Shown in pieces: positions 6,610-17,200 of a DNA stretch of 64,000 nt. This DNA is from Actinocorallia herbida (GTDB lineage Bacteria; Actinomycetota; Actinomycetes; Streptosporangiales; Streptosporangiaceae), in contig NZ_RJKE01000001.1 in assembly GCF_003751225.1 (NCBI RefSeq), forward strand, positions 5,084,001 to 5,148,000, written 5' to 3'. Under the pieces are notes generated by a model. It worked only from the letters and a program-made list of their open reading frames with translations. It made no database searches and was not told the DNA's origin. The translations under genes were made by a program, and so were the position numbers. How positions within the stretch are numbered: the stretch's first letter is position 1; every line of letters begins with the position of its first letter.

Positions 6610-7557
6610 TCAGCGGAGCCCGATGATCACGTTGCCGACCTTCCGGCCCGTCTCGACGTATCGGTAGGCGTCGACGATCTCGTCGAACGGGTAGCGCCGG
6701 TCGATGACCGGTCTGAAGGCGCCGGAGGCGATCAGCTCCTGGATCTCCCGCATCGTCTCCGCGCCCTCGCGCGGAAACGGGAACCGCACCCGTCGGCTGA
6801 GCAGCGCCAGCAGCAGGTTCTGGCCGCCGCGCCCGAGCTCGGACGACAGATAGACGCCGCCCGGTTTGAGCAGCCCCTTGCAGCGGCCGAACGTGCTCTT
6901 GCCCACCGCGTCGAACACGGCATCGTGAACGGGCCCCTCCGAGGTGAAGTCGTCCGTCAGGTGGTCGACGACCCGATCGGCCCCCAGCCTCCGCACGAGC
7001 TCGACGTGCTCGGTCCCGCAGACGGCCGTCACCCGCGCGCCCCTCGCCTTCAGCAGCTGCACGGCCGCCGAGCCGATGCTCCCGGTGGCCCCGTAGACGA
7101 GGACTTGCTGACCGTCGGCCACCTTGGCCGCGTACAGGAACGCCAGCGCGTAATGCGACCCCTCGGTCCCCGCGGCGACCTCCTCGAACGAGAACCCCTC
7201 CGGAATCTTCGCGATCATCCCGTCCTGCGCCACCGCCACGTACTCGGCGTGCGTCCCGAAGGGCCCCTCGTTGTAGCCGAAGACCCGATCCCCCACCCCG
7301 AACCGCTCAACGCCCTCTCCGACCGCCTCCACGACCCCGGCGAACTCGGTCCCCAGCACCGCCCTCCGCGGCCGCCGAAGCCCCGTCAACGCCCTCATGA
7401 AGAACGGCCGGGCCGCCCGATAGGCGCAGTCCGTCCGGTTGACGGTCGTCGCATGCACCCCGACCAGCACCTCACCGTCACCGACCACCGGCTCGTCGAC
7501 CTCGACGATCCGCACCACATCCGGCGCCCCGTACCTCGCATACACAGCGGCCCTCAC
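6610..7557 (-). CDS. MDR-family NAD(P)-dependent alcohol dehydrogenase / quinone oxidoreductase
   Basis: 315 residues. The GroES-like N-terminus is MRAAVYARYGAPDVVRI, and the nucleotide-binding motif is YGATGSIGSAAVQLLKARGA (near residue 153). It lacks the catalytic and structural cysteine sets of zinc alcohol dehydrogenases, so it fits the zinc-independent quinone-reductase branch. It should reduce a quinone, enal or similar carbonyl with NAD(P)H. GTG 7557 is the only start in reach; the upstream GGGTCGGGG is a loose ribosome site. Convergent with the tRNA-like region and not in an obvious operon. Confidence 0.85.
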   Translation of the reverse strand: MRAAVYARYGAPDVVRIVEVDEPVVGDGEVLVGVHATTVNRTDCAYRAARPFFMRALTGLRRPRRAVLGTEFAGVVEAVGEGVERFGVGDRVFGYNEGPFGTHAEYVAVAQDGMIAKIPEGFSFEEVAAGTEGSHYALAFLYAAKVADGQQVLVYGATGSIGSAAVQLLKARGARVTAVCGTEHVELVRRLGADRVVDHLTDDFTSEGPVHDAVFDAVGKSTFGRCKGLLKPGGVYLSSELGRGGQNLLLALLSRRVRFPFPREGAETMREIQELIASGAFRPVIDRRYPFDEIVDAYRYVETGRKVGNVIIGLR

Positions 7558-7921
7558 GCCCCGACCCTACGCCGCGGACGCAGCCCCGGCCATCGGCTTC
7601 CCCGAACCAGCGGAGGGTGTCGCGGCGTCCCGCTCCCTGGCCAGCGCGTCGAGTAGCCACAGGGCGCGGCCGCTCTCGGCCCCTGCCCCGGGTCCGCGAC
7701 CGTGAGCGGGCCAAGGCGCCCGCCTTCGTCGACGGTGTCCCGCTCTCGCGCGGCCCCCGTGACCCGGCTTCCGAGCGCACCCCCTTCCTCCCGTCTCCGT
7801 GCGGGACTCCAAGGATCCGGACGGGGCGGTGCTGACGTTCAGCGGACGGGTGTGGGGGAGCTGCGCGGGAGGATCGCCGGGGCGTGATGCTTCGGGCGGG
7901 TCGGCGCGGTGGATCCGTGAT
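7558..7921. other. Intergenic stretch without a recognisable gene
   Basis: 364 bases between two minus-strand genes. Several short open frames cross it, but none has a ribosome site or recognisable protein. I see no repeat, tRNA or clear promoter; the promoter of the dehydrogenase must lie at its left end. Confidence 0.4.
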
Positions 7922-8896
7922 CTAGCGCGACGAGGCTTCCGGCTGTCGTTCGGCGGCGGCGGCGAGCCGGCCCGCCAGGTCCTTGAGGGCTCCGCGGAGT
8001 TCGTCGGGAGTGTGGATGGTGAAGGGCCACTCCAGTGAGGCGAGCAGGTGCGCCATGCCGTCGAGGCGTTCCGCCTGTGCCCGTACCAGCACGCCGACGG
8101 GTTGGGCGGTGAGCGTGACGGCTGCGCTCGGCAGCCTTCGGGCGATCTCGTCGAGAGGGCCGTGGATCGTCACCTCGACCTGCCAGCGGTAAGGCCCCTG
8201 GGCGAGGGTCGCGGTCAGATGGGCGACCGGGTCGAAACCCTCAGGGGTGGCGAAGGTCTGCGGGCGGGAGGTGACGGAGGCGATGCGGTCGATGCGGAAC
8301 GTCCGCAGGTCGTCGCGGAGGTGGTCGTGGCCGACCAGATACCAGCGGCCGGTGTGGAAGACCACGCCGTAGGGGTCGATGTCGCGCTCGGTCTGGTCCT
8401 GCCGCCCGGACAGGTAGGTGATGCCGACGGTCGCCCTGGCGCGCGAAGCCTGGGCCAGAGCCAGCAGGACGCCGCCCACGGGTGCCTGCCCGCTGACGGC
8501 GTTGGCGGTGAAGCGCAGGGTTTCCCGCATGGCGGCGAGCGGCTCCCGCAGGGCTTGCGGAAGCACCCTCTCGATCTTGGCCCGGGCCCCCGCGCCGGCC
8601 AGCACCGTCGTGCCCATCCCGAGGCGTTCGGCCGCGAGGAGTCCGAGGACGACGGCGAGGGCCTCGTCATTGGTGAGCACCAGGGGCGGCATCCGGTAGC
8701 CGCGGGCCAGCCGGTAGCCGCCATGGCGGCCGCGCTCGGCCTCCACGGGGATGCCCAGCTCGCGCAGGTGGGCGACGTACCGGCGGACCGTACGGACGTC
8801 GGTGTCCAGCCGGTCGGCCAGCTCTGTCCCGGTGAGTCGGGCGTTCGACTGGAGCACTTCCAGCAGGGTCAGCACACGGGTCAGGGGATGCGACAT
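7922..8896 (-). CDS. WYL-domain HTH transcriptional regulator (YafY/DeoR-like)
   Basis: 324 residues. The N-terminal helix-turn-helix covers about residues 1-60 (TRVLTLLEVLQSNARLTGTE, then DVRTVRRYVAHLRELGIPV). The WYL domain follows at about residues 140-220 (TVGITYLSG, GRWYLVGHDH, RTFRIDRI), with a C-terminal WCX extension. WYL proteins sense small ligands or nucleic acids and often control a neighbouring gene. The divergent hydrolase at 8978 is the obvious target; the shared 81-bp gap carries a direct repeat that could be its operator. Confidence 0.9.
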   Translation of the reverse strand: MSHPLTRVLTLLEVLQSNARLTGTELADRLDTDVRTVRRYVAHLRELGIPVEAERGRHGGYRLARGYRMPPLVLTNDEALAVVLGLLAAERLGMGTTVLAGAGARAKIERVLPQALREPLAAMRETLRFTANAVSGQAPVGGVLLALAQASRARATVGITYLSGRQDQTERDIDPYGVVFHTGRWYLVGHDHLRDDLRTFRIDRIASVTSRPQTFATPEGFDPVAHLTATLAQGPYRWQVEVTIHGPLDEIARRLPSAAVTLTAQPVGVLVRAQAERLDGMAHLLASLEWPFTIHTPDELRGALKDLAGRLAAAAERQPEASSR

Positions 8897-8902
8897 GGAT
8901 CA

Positions 8903-8970
8903 CTCGACATTTCAGGGCTGATTCTGTCCTGTATCGATCTTACGCTCCCCGCAGCACCTCGATTTCAGGG
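8903..8970 (+). promoter_or_regulatory. Divergent promoter region with repeated CTCGA-TTTCAGGG element
   Basis: CTCGACATTTCAGGG (8903-8917) and CTCGATTTCAGGG (8958-8970) differ only by a CA insertion. They sit at the two ends of the gap between the WYL regulator and the hydrolase gene, so they may be regulator binding sites. The second copy contains the GGGAGA ribosome site of the hydrolase, so part of the match could be coincidental. Confidence 0.4.
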
Positions 8971-8977
8971 AGATCAG

Positions 8978-9712
8978 ATGACCACCTTCGTACTCGTTCC
9001 CGGCGCCTGGCTCGGCGCGTGGGCCTGGGAAGACACCGCCGACGCGCTGCGGCGGCACGGCCACACGGCGCTGTCGCTGACGCTGACGGGTCTGGCCGAG
9101 CGCGCGGAGGAAGGCGGGCCCCAGACGGACCTGGACACTCACATCGCGGACATCACCGACTTCGTCGAGAAGAACGACCTGCGCGAGGTCACGCTGGTCG
9201 CCCACAGCTACGCGGCCGCCCCCGTCACCGGCGCAGCCGGGCGCCTCGGTGACAGGCTGGAGCGCGTGGTCTACGTGGACGGCGCCCCGTTCGCCGCAGG
9301 CATGCGCATGCTCGATCTCATGCCACCGGAGGCAGTGGACGAGCTGGGCCGGCAGGTCGCGGCCCATGGTGACGGCTGGCGGCTGCCGATGCCGCCGTTC
9401 GAGGTCCTGGGTCTGTCCAGCAGCCTCGACGGGCTCGACCGGGGCCGGCGGGACGCTCTCCGCGCGCGTGCCACCCCTCAGCCGTTCGGCAGTTACACCC
9501 AGCGGCTGGCCGGCCCGGCCGAACCCGGCCCCGGCGTGGACCGTGTCCTGGTCGCCTGCCGCGACTTCCAGGGCCTGCTGGACGGCGGGGTGCCGATGCT
9601 CGCCTTCCTGAACCAGCCGCCGTGGCGGCGCTTCGACCTGGCCACCGGGCACTGGCCCATGCTGTCGGCGTCCGTCGAACTCGCCGACGTCCTCCACGCG
9701 GCCGCCTCCTGA
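8978..9712 (+). CDS. Alpha/beta-fold hydrolase (EstC/salicylate-esterase-like)
   Basis: 244 residues. The start MTTFVLVPGAWLGAWAWED is the HG-type oxyanion entry of the plant-esterase-like group. The nucleophile elbow is AHSYAA (S near residue 75), and the late histidine is in ATGHWPMLS. It should hydrolyse a small ester or amide. ATG 8978 has GGGAGA five bases upstream. It is divergent from the WYL regulator, which probably controls it. Confidence 0.85.
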   Translation: MTTFVLVPGAWLGAWAWEDTADALRRHGHTALSLTLTGLAERAEEGGPQTDLDTHIADITDFVEKNDLREVTLVAHSYAAAPVTGAAGRLGDRLERVVYVDGAPFAAGMRMLDLMPPEAVDELGRQVAAHGDGWRLPMPPFEVLGLSSSLDGLDRGRRDALRARATPQPFGSYTQRLAGPAEPGPGVDRVLVACRDFQGLLDGGVPMLAFLNQPPWRRFDLATGHWPMLSASVELADVLHAAAS

Positions 9713-9816
9713 CCGAGACGGACGCGCACAGCCCATGCTCGACCACGAGAGCGTCCGCAGACCGCGAGCCCGCGCTCAAGGGCGCGACATCGTGCGCTGC
9801 GGACGTGGTCGTGGGG

Positions 9817-10887
9817 TCAGCGGGGCTTGTTGTGCGTGAGGATCGTGTGGTCGCGCGAGTAGCCGTGGCGGGCGACGGCCCAGAGTGAGGTGGTTCCGGG
9901 GACGGCGGCGAGGTCGTCGATGACCGTGTCCGTCTTGGTCTTCGTCCACTTGCCGTTGGGGAGCCGGTGGTAGAGGAGAGGGTCACTGGGGTCGTCCTCG
10001 CCGGCGTAGTGGTAGCCGGTACCGCCGCTGGCCCAGAGTCCGCCGCGGCCGTCGGGCGCGATCAGGTAGAGGCCGGCGTGAGGGGACGGAAGCGGGACGC
10101 GTTCGCGCTTCCAGCTGCGGCCGTTCCAGTGCAGCAGGTAGGTGATCGCGGACTCCTGGCCGGTGGCGCGCTCGGCGATGACCCAGATGTTCTCGGCCGA
10201 GACGGCTTGGAGGCCGTGCAGCGTGACGGGCCTGGCCTTGGTGGACTTCGGCAGCGCGCCGACCGCGACCTTGGTCCAGCGTTTCCCGGTCCAGCGGCGG
10301 ACGCCGGGCTTGCCGGACTCCCAGCTGAGGGCGTGCCGCCCGGAGAAGTCGTGAAGGGAGAGCGTGTCCTTCGCCTCGCGCCACACTTCGCCGTCGAAGG
10401 TCGCCGTCATCTCGGTCCGGCCCTTGGTGAAGCCCGTCACGAGCGCTCTTCCACCGCCCAGCGCCTTGACCTCGGCACCGATGCCGTCCGTCGGACGATC
10501 ACGCACGACCTTCCAGGTCTTCCCGTCCCAGTGCAGAACGAGAAGGTTCAGATGTTCCCCGGTGCCGACGAGCCAGCCGTCGTTCGGACCCGCGAAGTCC
10601 GCGTCGTCGACGAACGAGCTGCCGAGCCCTTCCGGCAGCGGGATCCTCCTGGTCGTGCGGCCGTCCCAGTGATAGGCCGCCGGAACCCATTCCCCGTCCT
10701 CGCTCTCCAGGTAAGGGCCGTTGTCCTCGCCGAAGAACCAGGTGTTCCCCTTCCCGATCACCTCGACCTCACCCAGCCAGACCTCGCCCGTCTTCAGATG
10801 CACCTGCCACACGGGGGCGGCGGCGACGGACGCCGGGGTGGCAGCGATGATCACCAGCGACAGGGCAGAGACGAGCTTCCGTTTCAC
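9817..10887 (-). CDS. Secreted beta-propeller-like protein of unknown function
   Basis: 356 residues with a Sec signal peptide: KRK, then the hydrophobic core LVSALSLVIIAATPASVAAA, with cleavage near APVW. The mature part has repeated blades with the pattern HWDG(K/R)T or HWNGRSWKRE, about every 50-60 residues, like secreted propeller proteins described as galactose-oxidase or Kelch-like. No catalytic residues can be named. GTG 10887 has GGAG eight bases upstream. It stands alone; an extracellular binding role is inferred only from the fold. Confidence 0.65.
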   Translation of the reverse strand: MKRKLVSALSLVIIAATPASVAAAPVWQVHLKTGEVWLGEVEVIGKGNTWFFGEDNGPYLESEDGEWVPAAYHWDGRTTRRIPLPEGLGSSFVDDADFAGPNDGWLVGTGEHLNLLVLHWDGKTWKVVRDRPTDGIGAEVKALGGGRALVTGFTKGRTEMTATFDGEVWREAKDTLSLHDFSGRHALSWESGKPGVRRWTGKRWTKVAVGALPKSTKARPVTLHGLQAVSAENIWVIAERATGQESAITYLLHWNGRSWKRERVPLPSPHAGLYLIAPDGRGGLWASGGTGYHYAGEDDPSDPLLYHRLPNGKWTKTKTDTVIDDLAAVPGTTSLWAVARHGYSRDHTILTHNKPR

Positions 10888-11262
10888 GGTGGCGACTCCG
10901 GGACATGGGGGTGAATTCCATGATCGTAGACGCCCCGGCCCTCTTCGTCCCCACTTCCTCGAACACCTGCGGAAAGTCCGAAGACGCCCGGTATCCGGAA
11001 AGGGCCGATCCGGCGCGGTTCGCGCGAACGCACAGCGGAGTTGGCCATTTCCAGAGAAGGCGGATATCGGCCTGATCCGGCCATCGGGTTTCGGGTTCCG
11101 GACCGCCTCCCACCGTGCCCAGCGCCACTTTCATGGGATTCCGCACGTCCGAAAGACACTGCAATACCGGACCAAAGTCGGCAGTCCCCGACATTTCGGC
11201 GGCCTGATCGTCGCGCGGTGGTGGTTTCGGTCCCTGCTCGGTTTCGCTTCACGGCGGGCTCG
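10888..11262. other. Divergent intergenic region upstream of the Tc-like gene
   Basis: 375 bases between the secreted protein and the giant Tc-like gene. The frame of the Tc-like gene is open back to TTG 11041, but that extra sequence does not look like protein. No clear -10/-35 pair, operator or repeat stands out. Confidence 0.4.
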
Positions 11263-14200
11263 GTGAGCATTGGGCGGCTGGTTCGCGAGTTGGAGGGTCA
11301 TTTGCTGCAAGACGAGTCGTCCCCCGCCTACGTGCAGCTCTTCGGCGAACCGGATCTCCGGGAGGACGACGACGCCAGGTCGGTCACGTCCCCGGCGGCC
11401 TACCTGGTCGAACTGCTGGCGCTGATCGAGGGGACCTTCGACCGGCCCTCGCTGCTGGAGCGGCGGCCGGGACTGAAGCGGGTGCTCCTCGACGGAGAGA
11501 ACACCTACACCGAGACGCCGTACCTCGACATCGTCAACGAGGTGCTCGAAGGACTGCTCGGTGACCGGCCCTACGACGGGCTGCGGACGCGAAGGCACCC
11601 GACCGCGCTGCCGTTCTCGCTGGACGGCACCCGCCTCCGGCAGCACCTCGACGTCCTCCAGGTCGCCCCGGAAGAGCTGTACCGGCTGTTCGCCGTGGAC
11701 CTGGACCACGACCTCCTGGCCCGCGAGTACCTCCGTCTGTCCGCCGAGGACGCCGCCGCCGTCACCACCGCGATCGGCCCGGGCGAACTGGCCACGGCCT
11801 ACGGACTCGACCCCGCCACCGAGACCCTCGCGGTCCTCGACCGCGCCGAACGCCTCGCCGCCGCCCTCGGCCTGACCGGTGCGGAACTGCGCGAACTCGT
11901 CGCGGCCACGCCGCCCGTCGCGGTCGAGCCCGGCGGCGCGGCACTGGCCTGGCACGGCGCGGACAAGGCGGCCTGGCTGGACCGGGCGCACCGGTCCGTG
12001 AAGCTCGCCCGGCTGACCGGCCTCACCCTCACCGACCTCGGCGGCCTCCTCGACGCGTGCTGCGGCGGGCGCGTCGACCTCCAGGCCCTCGCCGCCGCGC
12101 TCCACCTCCACCGCGTCCACGGCCTCGCGATCACCGACGTCCGCAGGCTCGTCGTGCCGGTCGAGGACGACGACGTCCAGGGCTGCTCGGGCGACATCCT
12201 CGCCGACCGGAACCAGGACTACCGGTACCGCCTGGCCGGGCAGATAGATGTCGCCGAGAGCGAGATCGCGGTGATCGTCCGCCGCTATCGGGAGCGGTAC
12301 GCCGACCGCGAGGCGAGCCCGTTCGATCGCGGGGACGTCGGGCCCGCCGCGATCGGCCTGCTGCGCCGTGCCGGGGTGCTCACCGCGGCCTTGGGCGTCA
12401 CCGCGAGCGAGCTCTTCGACGTCATGGCGGTCCTGGAGACCGACCCGTCGCAGCGCCGGTTCACCACGTTCCCCGTGATCGGACGGCCGCCCGAGTCCGC
12501 CCCGGACTGCTTCCGGATCCTCGAAGGAGGCGATCCCGCCGAGAGCCTGTGGCTGGCGCAGACGCTGTTCGCGCTCCTGCACTGGGCGCAGGCCACCGGG
12601 TTCGCCGCCGACGAGCTGGGCGCCGTCCTCGGCGGACGGCCCGAACCGGACGACGGAGGCCGCGCGGCGTTCGCGGCGGCGATGACGGACGCGTTCGAGC
12701 AGGTCGGCCTCGCGCCTTCCCTGTTCGCGGGCGGCCGGTTCGGCGAGCGCGCCGCGCAGGTGGTGCACGAGGTCCTCACCGCCTATGACGACGGCGTCGT
12801 CTCGCCCGCCGACGACCGCCTGCTCCGGCTGGATCCCACGGTCGCGGCCACGGCGGCCTACGACGCCGTCACCGACCTGGGCGTCGTGGTCCCCGAGGAC
12901 TTCGCCGGGCTGGGTCTCGGCGACCGGCTCCGGGAGCGGGCCTACGCCGGGCTCGTGCGGCAGGGCGTGCTGACCCCCGACGGCGTCATCGCCGCCGCCC
13001 CCGGCGCCGGCCTGGTGCTCGCGACGGACTTCGGCGCGTACCGGGAGACCCTCTTCAAGCTGATCGGGGCCGCGGCGGACGGCTCCGCCTCGGTCCACCC
13101 GTCCGACCTCGCCCCGCTCGGCCTGCCCGCGGACCTCCAGGCCGAGCTGTACGGCGACCTGGTGTTCCACGGCCACCTCGACGAGGACGGCGAACTCCTC
13201 GATCCCGGTTTCTTCCTGGATCCCCGCAACGCGCCGCTGTTCTCCGTCAGCGTCGGCCTCGCCGACGCCGCCGACGCGATCGCCGCCCTGATCGACGCGC
13301 GGATCGCCGCGTTCACCGCCGCGGAACTCCACCTCGACCAGGGGATCTTCGCCGGGCTGCAGCTGCCCGGCCAGCGGCTCGCCCCGCTCGTCGACGCCCT
13401 GGTCGCGGCCGGTCACCTCGACGCGGGGGGCCGCTACCGCGACCCGGCCGCCCTCGCCGCGGCGACACCGCGTGATTTCCCGCTCGCGCTGGAGTTCCAC
13501 CCGCACCGCCGCGCGATCCTCGCCGCGATGCAGTCCCAGATCGCTGGATTCCAGGCCGAACTGCTCACCGTCCGGCCGGACGACCTCGCGGAGGTCGCCG
13601 ACGCCGTGGCCTGCCTTCGCGTGATCGCGGCGCTCGACGGCGTCCACACCTCCGGTGGCCGGGTCCTGGACGAGGATCTGTTCGCCGACCCTGCGGGCTC
13701 CCTCGACCTGGGTCCGGCCTTCACCGAGGCCGACCGCCAAACGGTCTTCGCCCGGATCGGGCGGATCCTGGCCGACGAGCGGCCCTACCGGGTCTCCCCT
13801 GCGGCGTTCTCCGACCTCGGCCTCACCCGCGAGGAACGCGACACGGTGCTCGGCGTGCTCATCGACTCCGGCCGCCTCACCGAGGGCCTCGCCGTCGCCG
13901 AGGAGTGGCTCGAGTACTTCGCGGCCGTCGGGAGCGTGTACGACTTCACGTTCACCGGCCTTGAGGACTACAGCCACGACCTGTTCTTCCTGCTGCACGC
14001 CGTCGCCGTCGAGACGTCCGCGGCGGTCGCCGAGATCACCGGCCTCCTCGCCAAGCAGGCCGAACGGCAGTCCCAGGCCCTGTACGGGGTGCTCTCCGAC
14101 GCCTCCGGGGTACCCGCGGACGCCGCCGCCGCGATCTGCGGCGCCGTGACCGGGGGCAGGCCGATGGACGTGCTCGCCGCGCCCGCCCTCACCGGCGCCC

Positions 14201-17200
14201 TCCTCGACCCGCGCTTCCGGCTCGCGCTCCGCAGGATCCGCCGGTTCGCGCTGCTCGCCGCGAAGCTGGGCCTGACGCCCGTCGAGATCACCGCCGTCTT
14301 CCGCGACCAGGACCTGGTCGCGAAGTTCCCCGAGGGACTGGCGCTGCCGCCGGGGGTGTCCCGGTTCGACGCGCTCCTCGAAGGCTGGGACGGCCGGATC
14401 CTGGTGTTCGCGGGCACCGGCTACTGGACGTACGCCGCCGACACCTACGCCCTGGCCGATCCCGCGCCGAAGCCCCTCACCGACCTCTCGGCCCGGTTCG
14501 CGGGCCTGACCGGGATCGACGCCGCGTTCACCCTGCCCACGGGCGTGGAATGGCTCGTCGGCCGCACCGCGGACGGCCTGTCGAGCGCGTTCACCCGCGA
14601 ACGGGGCGGGACCCGCTGGGCGCCCCGCGAGCAGACCTGGGGCCGGATCAAGAACGCCTTCACCGACCCGGCCCGCGTCGACGGCGCCTTCACCGACTCC
14701 GACGGGTACACCTACCTGTTCGCCGGCGACCAATACGTCCGCTACTCGACCTCCGACTACACGCACGTCGACGAGGGCTACCCGCGTCCGGTCGCCGAGT
14801 GGGCGGAACGCGAGGGCGTCGGCACGCTCCCCACCGGTCCGGTGGACGCGTTCCAGACCCCGGACGGCCGGATCCACGTGCTCGACGGCACCGGCGGATG
14901 GGGCCGGATCCGCTCGTCGTTCGACGCGGCCGAGCGCCTCGACACGGCGTACACCTCGCCGTCGGCCGTGCACCTGGTCGTGGGCGGCCAGACCGTCCGC
15001 TACTCCGACAGCATCGAGAACCCGGGCGTCCGCGTGGACGAGGGCTTCCCCAGGAAGACCACCGGCTTCCCACCCGGGTTCGAGAGCGGCGTCGAGGCGG
15101 CCTTCACCGGCCCCGACGGGGTCCTGCATCTGTTCAAGGACGGCGCCACGACGTCCGTCCCCGGCGACGCGGCCCCCGTGCCGACCGCCGACCGGTGGGG
15201 CGTCCTCCCGGACGTCCTCGCCGACGGGACGGTCGGTTCCCTGCTCGCCGGGGCCGACGGCCGCACCTACCTGTTCTCCGGCCGCACGTACCTGCGGTAC
15301 TCCGACGGCCCTTCCGTCGTCGACGCCGGGTATCCGCGCTCCATCGCCCGCGACTGGGCCGGGCTCGACCGGGTCGACGCGTCGTTCGTCCTGGACGGCC
15401 AGACCTACCTGTTCGGCTCCGGCGGCCTGCTGTTCGAGCTGGAGGACTCCCTTCACGACGACATCGTCCGCGGCGAGCTCGTCCCGGCGCTGCGCGACAG
15501 GTTCGCCGCGCACGGCCTGACCCTCACCACGCTGGCCGGATCGGCGCCCGAGTGGACGCTCGCGACGGCGGAGGGCGTGACGCTGACCGTCAGGTCCGAG
15601 GGCCTGCGGATGAAGGTCCGCGCCGACGGCTCGCGCTTCCACGTCCGTTACTCCACCCCGGACTACGGGACACCCGACGCCGGATTCCCCCGGCCGCTGT
15701 CCGACAACTGGTGGAACATGCCCGCGGGCCTGCACCTCGGGCCCGTCGACGCGGTGTTCACCGGCCTCGACGACCGCACCTACCTGTTCGCCGGCGACCG
15801 GTTCGTGACGTTCGACGCCCGGCACCGCTGGTGGTCGGCGCCGAAGTCGCTGCGCGAGCACTGGGACAGCGTCCCGTTCGACCGGGTCGACGCCGCGTTC
15901 GTCGATCACGACGGCCGCACGTACGTGTTCTCCGGCACCCGGTTCGTCCGCTACTCGACCGCCGACTACACCCGGGTCGACGACGGCTACCCGCGCACCA
16001 TCGCCGGGCACTGGGACGACGTCCGCAACAACATCCGGCTGACCGGCCGGGTCGACGCCGCGCTCGTCCGCGACGTCACCGAGAAGGTCGACGGCGTCGA
16101 CGTCCCGCGCGCTCACACCTACCTGTTCTCCGGCGACCAGTACTTCCGCTACGCCGGAGGCGACCTCGCGACCGTCGAGGACGGGTATCCGCGGCTCGTC
16201 TCCGACCTCGCCTCGGAGCCGGGGTTCGGCGCCCTGGACGTGGTCCTCGACGGCGTCGACGCGGCCTACGCCGACCGGCGCACCGCGTACCTGTTCCGCG
16301 GCGGGCTCTGCCACGCCGTGTCCGCGTCGACGTACCGGAAGTACGACGACCTGGGCCTCGGCCAGGTGACGTGCGCGTTCGTCGAGGACGGCGGCGTCGT
16401 CATGAACGGCGCCTACTACGAAGGCTGGACGCGGCGCTCGGCGCTCGAGGGCGGGCGGGTGGAGTCCCGGCGGTTCCGCCCCCGGACGCTGCGGACCGTG
16501 CCCGAGCGGTTCCGGCAGGGCCTCGACGCGGTCCTGATGGGCGCGGACGGGAACACCTACCTGTTCCAGGGCGCCCAGTGCTTCAACACGCAGCTGAACC
16601 GCGCCTACCCCCTCGCCGACGAATGGGGGCGGCCGCGCAACACCGTCCACCAGGAGAGCCGGATCGACGCGGCCTTCACCGGCCGCGACGGCAGGACGTA
16701 CCTGTTCTGCGACGATCAGTTCATCGTGTCCGCCGACGCGGGCGCCACCGCCGAGGGCGACCCCCGGACGATCGCGGAGCACTGGGCGGGCCTGCCCGAC
16801 GTGTCGCTCGCCTACGTCCACGACGGCGTCACCTCGGTGTTCTCGTTCCCCGACGACGACGGCCGGATCCTGTACTCGGTCTACTCGGGCGCCGACTACT
16901 CCGTCCCCGACGACGGCTACCCGGCGATCACCGACACGTCCCACTTCGGCGCCCCCGACGGCTTCCCCTTCCCCGACGCCGTCCTGTTCGAGGGCGCGAC
17001 GATGATCCTGCTCAGCGGCGAGGACTGCGTCTCCTACCGCCCCGACACCGGCCACTGGTCGATCCGGCGGCCCATCGAACGGCTCTGGCCCGGATTCGCC
17101 CGCGATCTCGACGCCCCCGACGGGCTCCGCACCGCGTTCACCGTCCCCGACGGCGCGACGTACTTCTTCTACGACGAGACGTACACCAGATGGGCCGACG

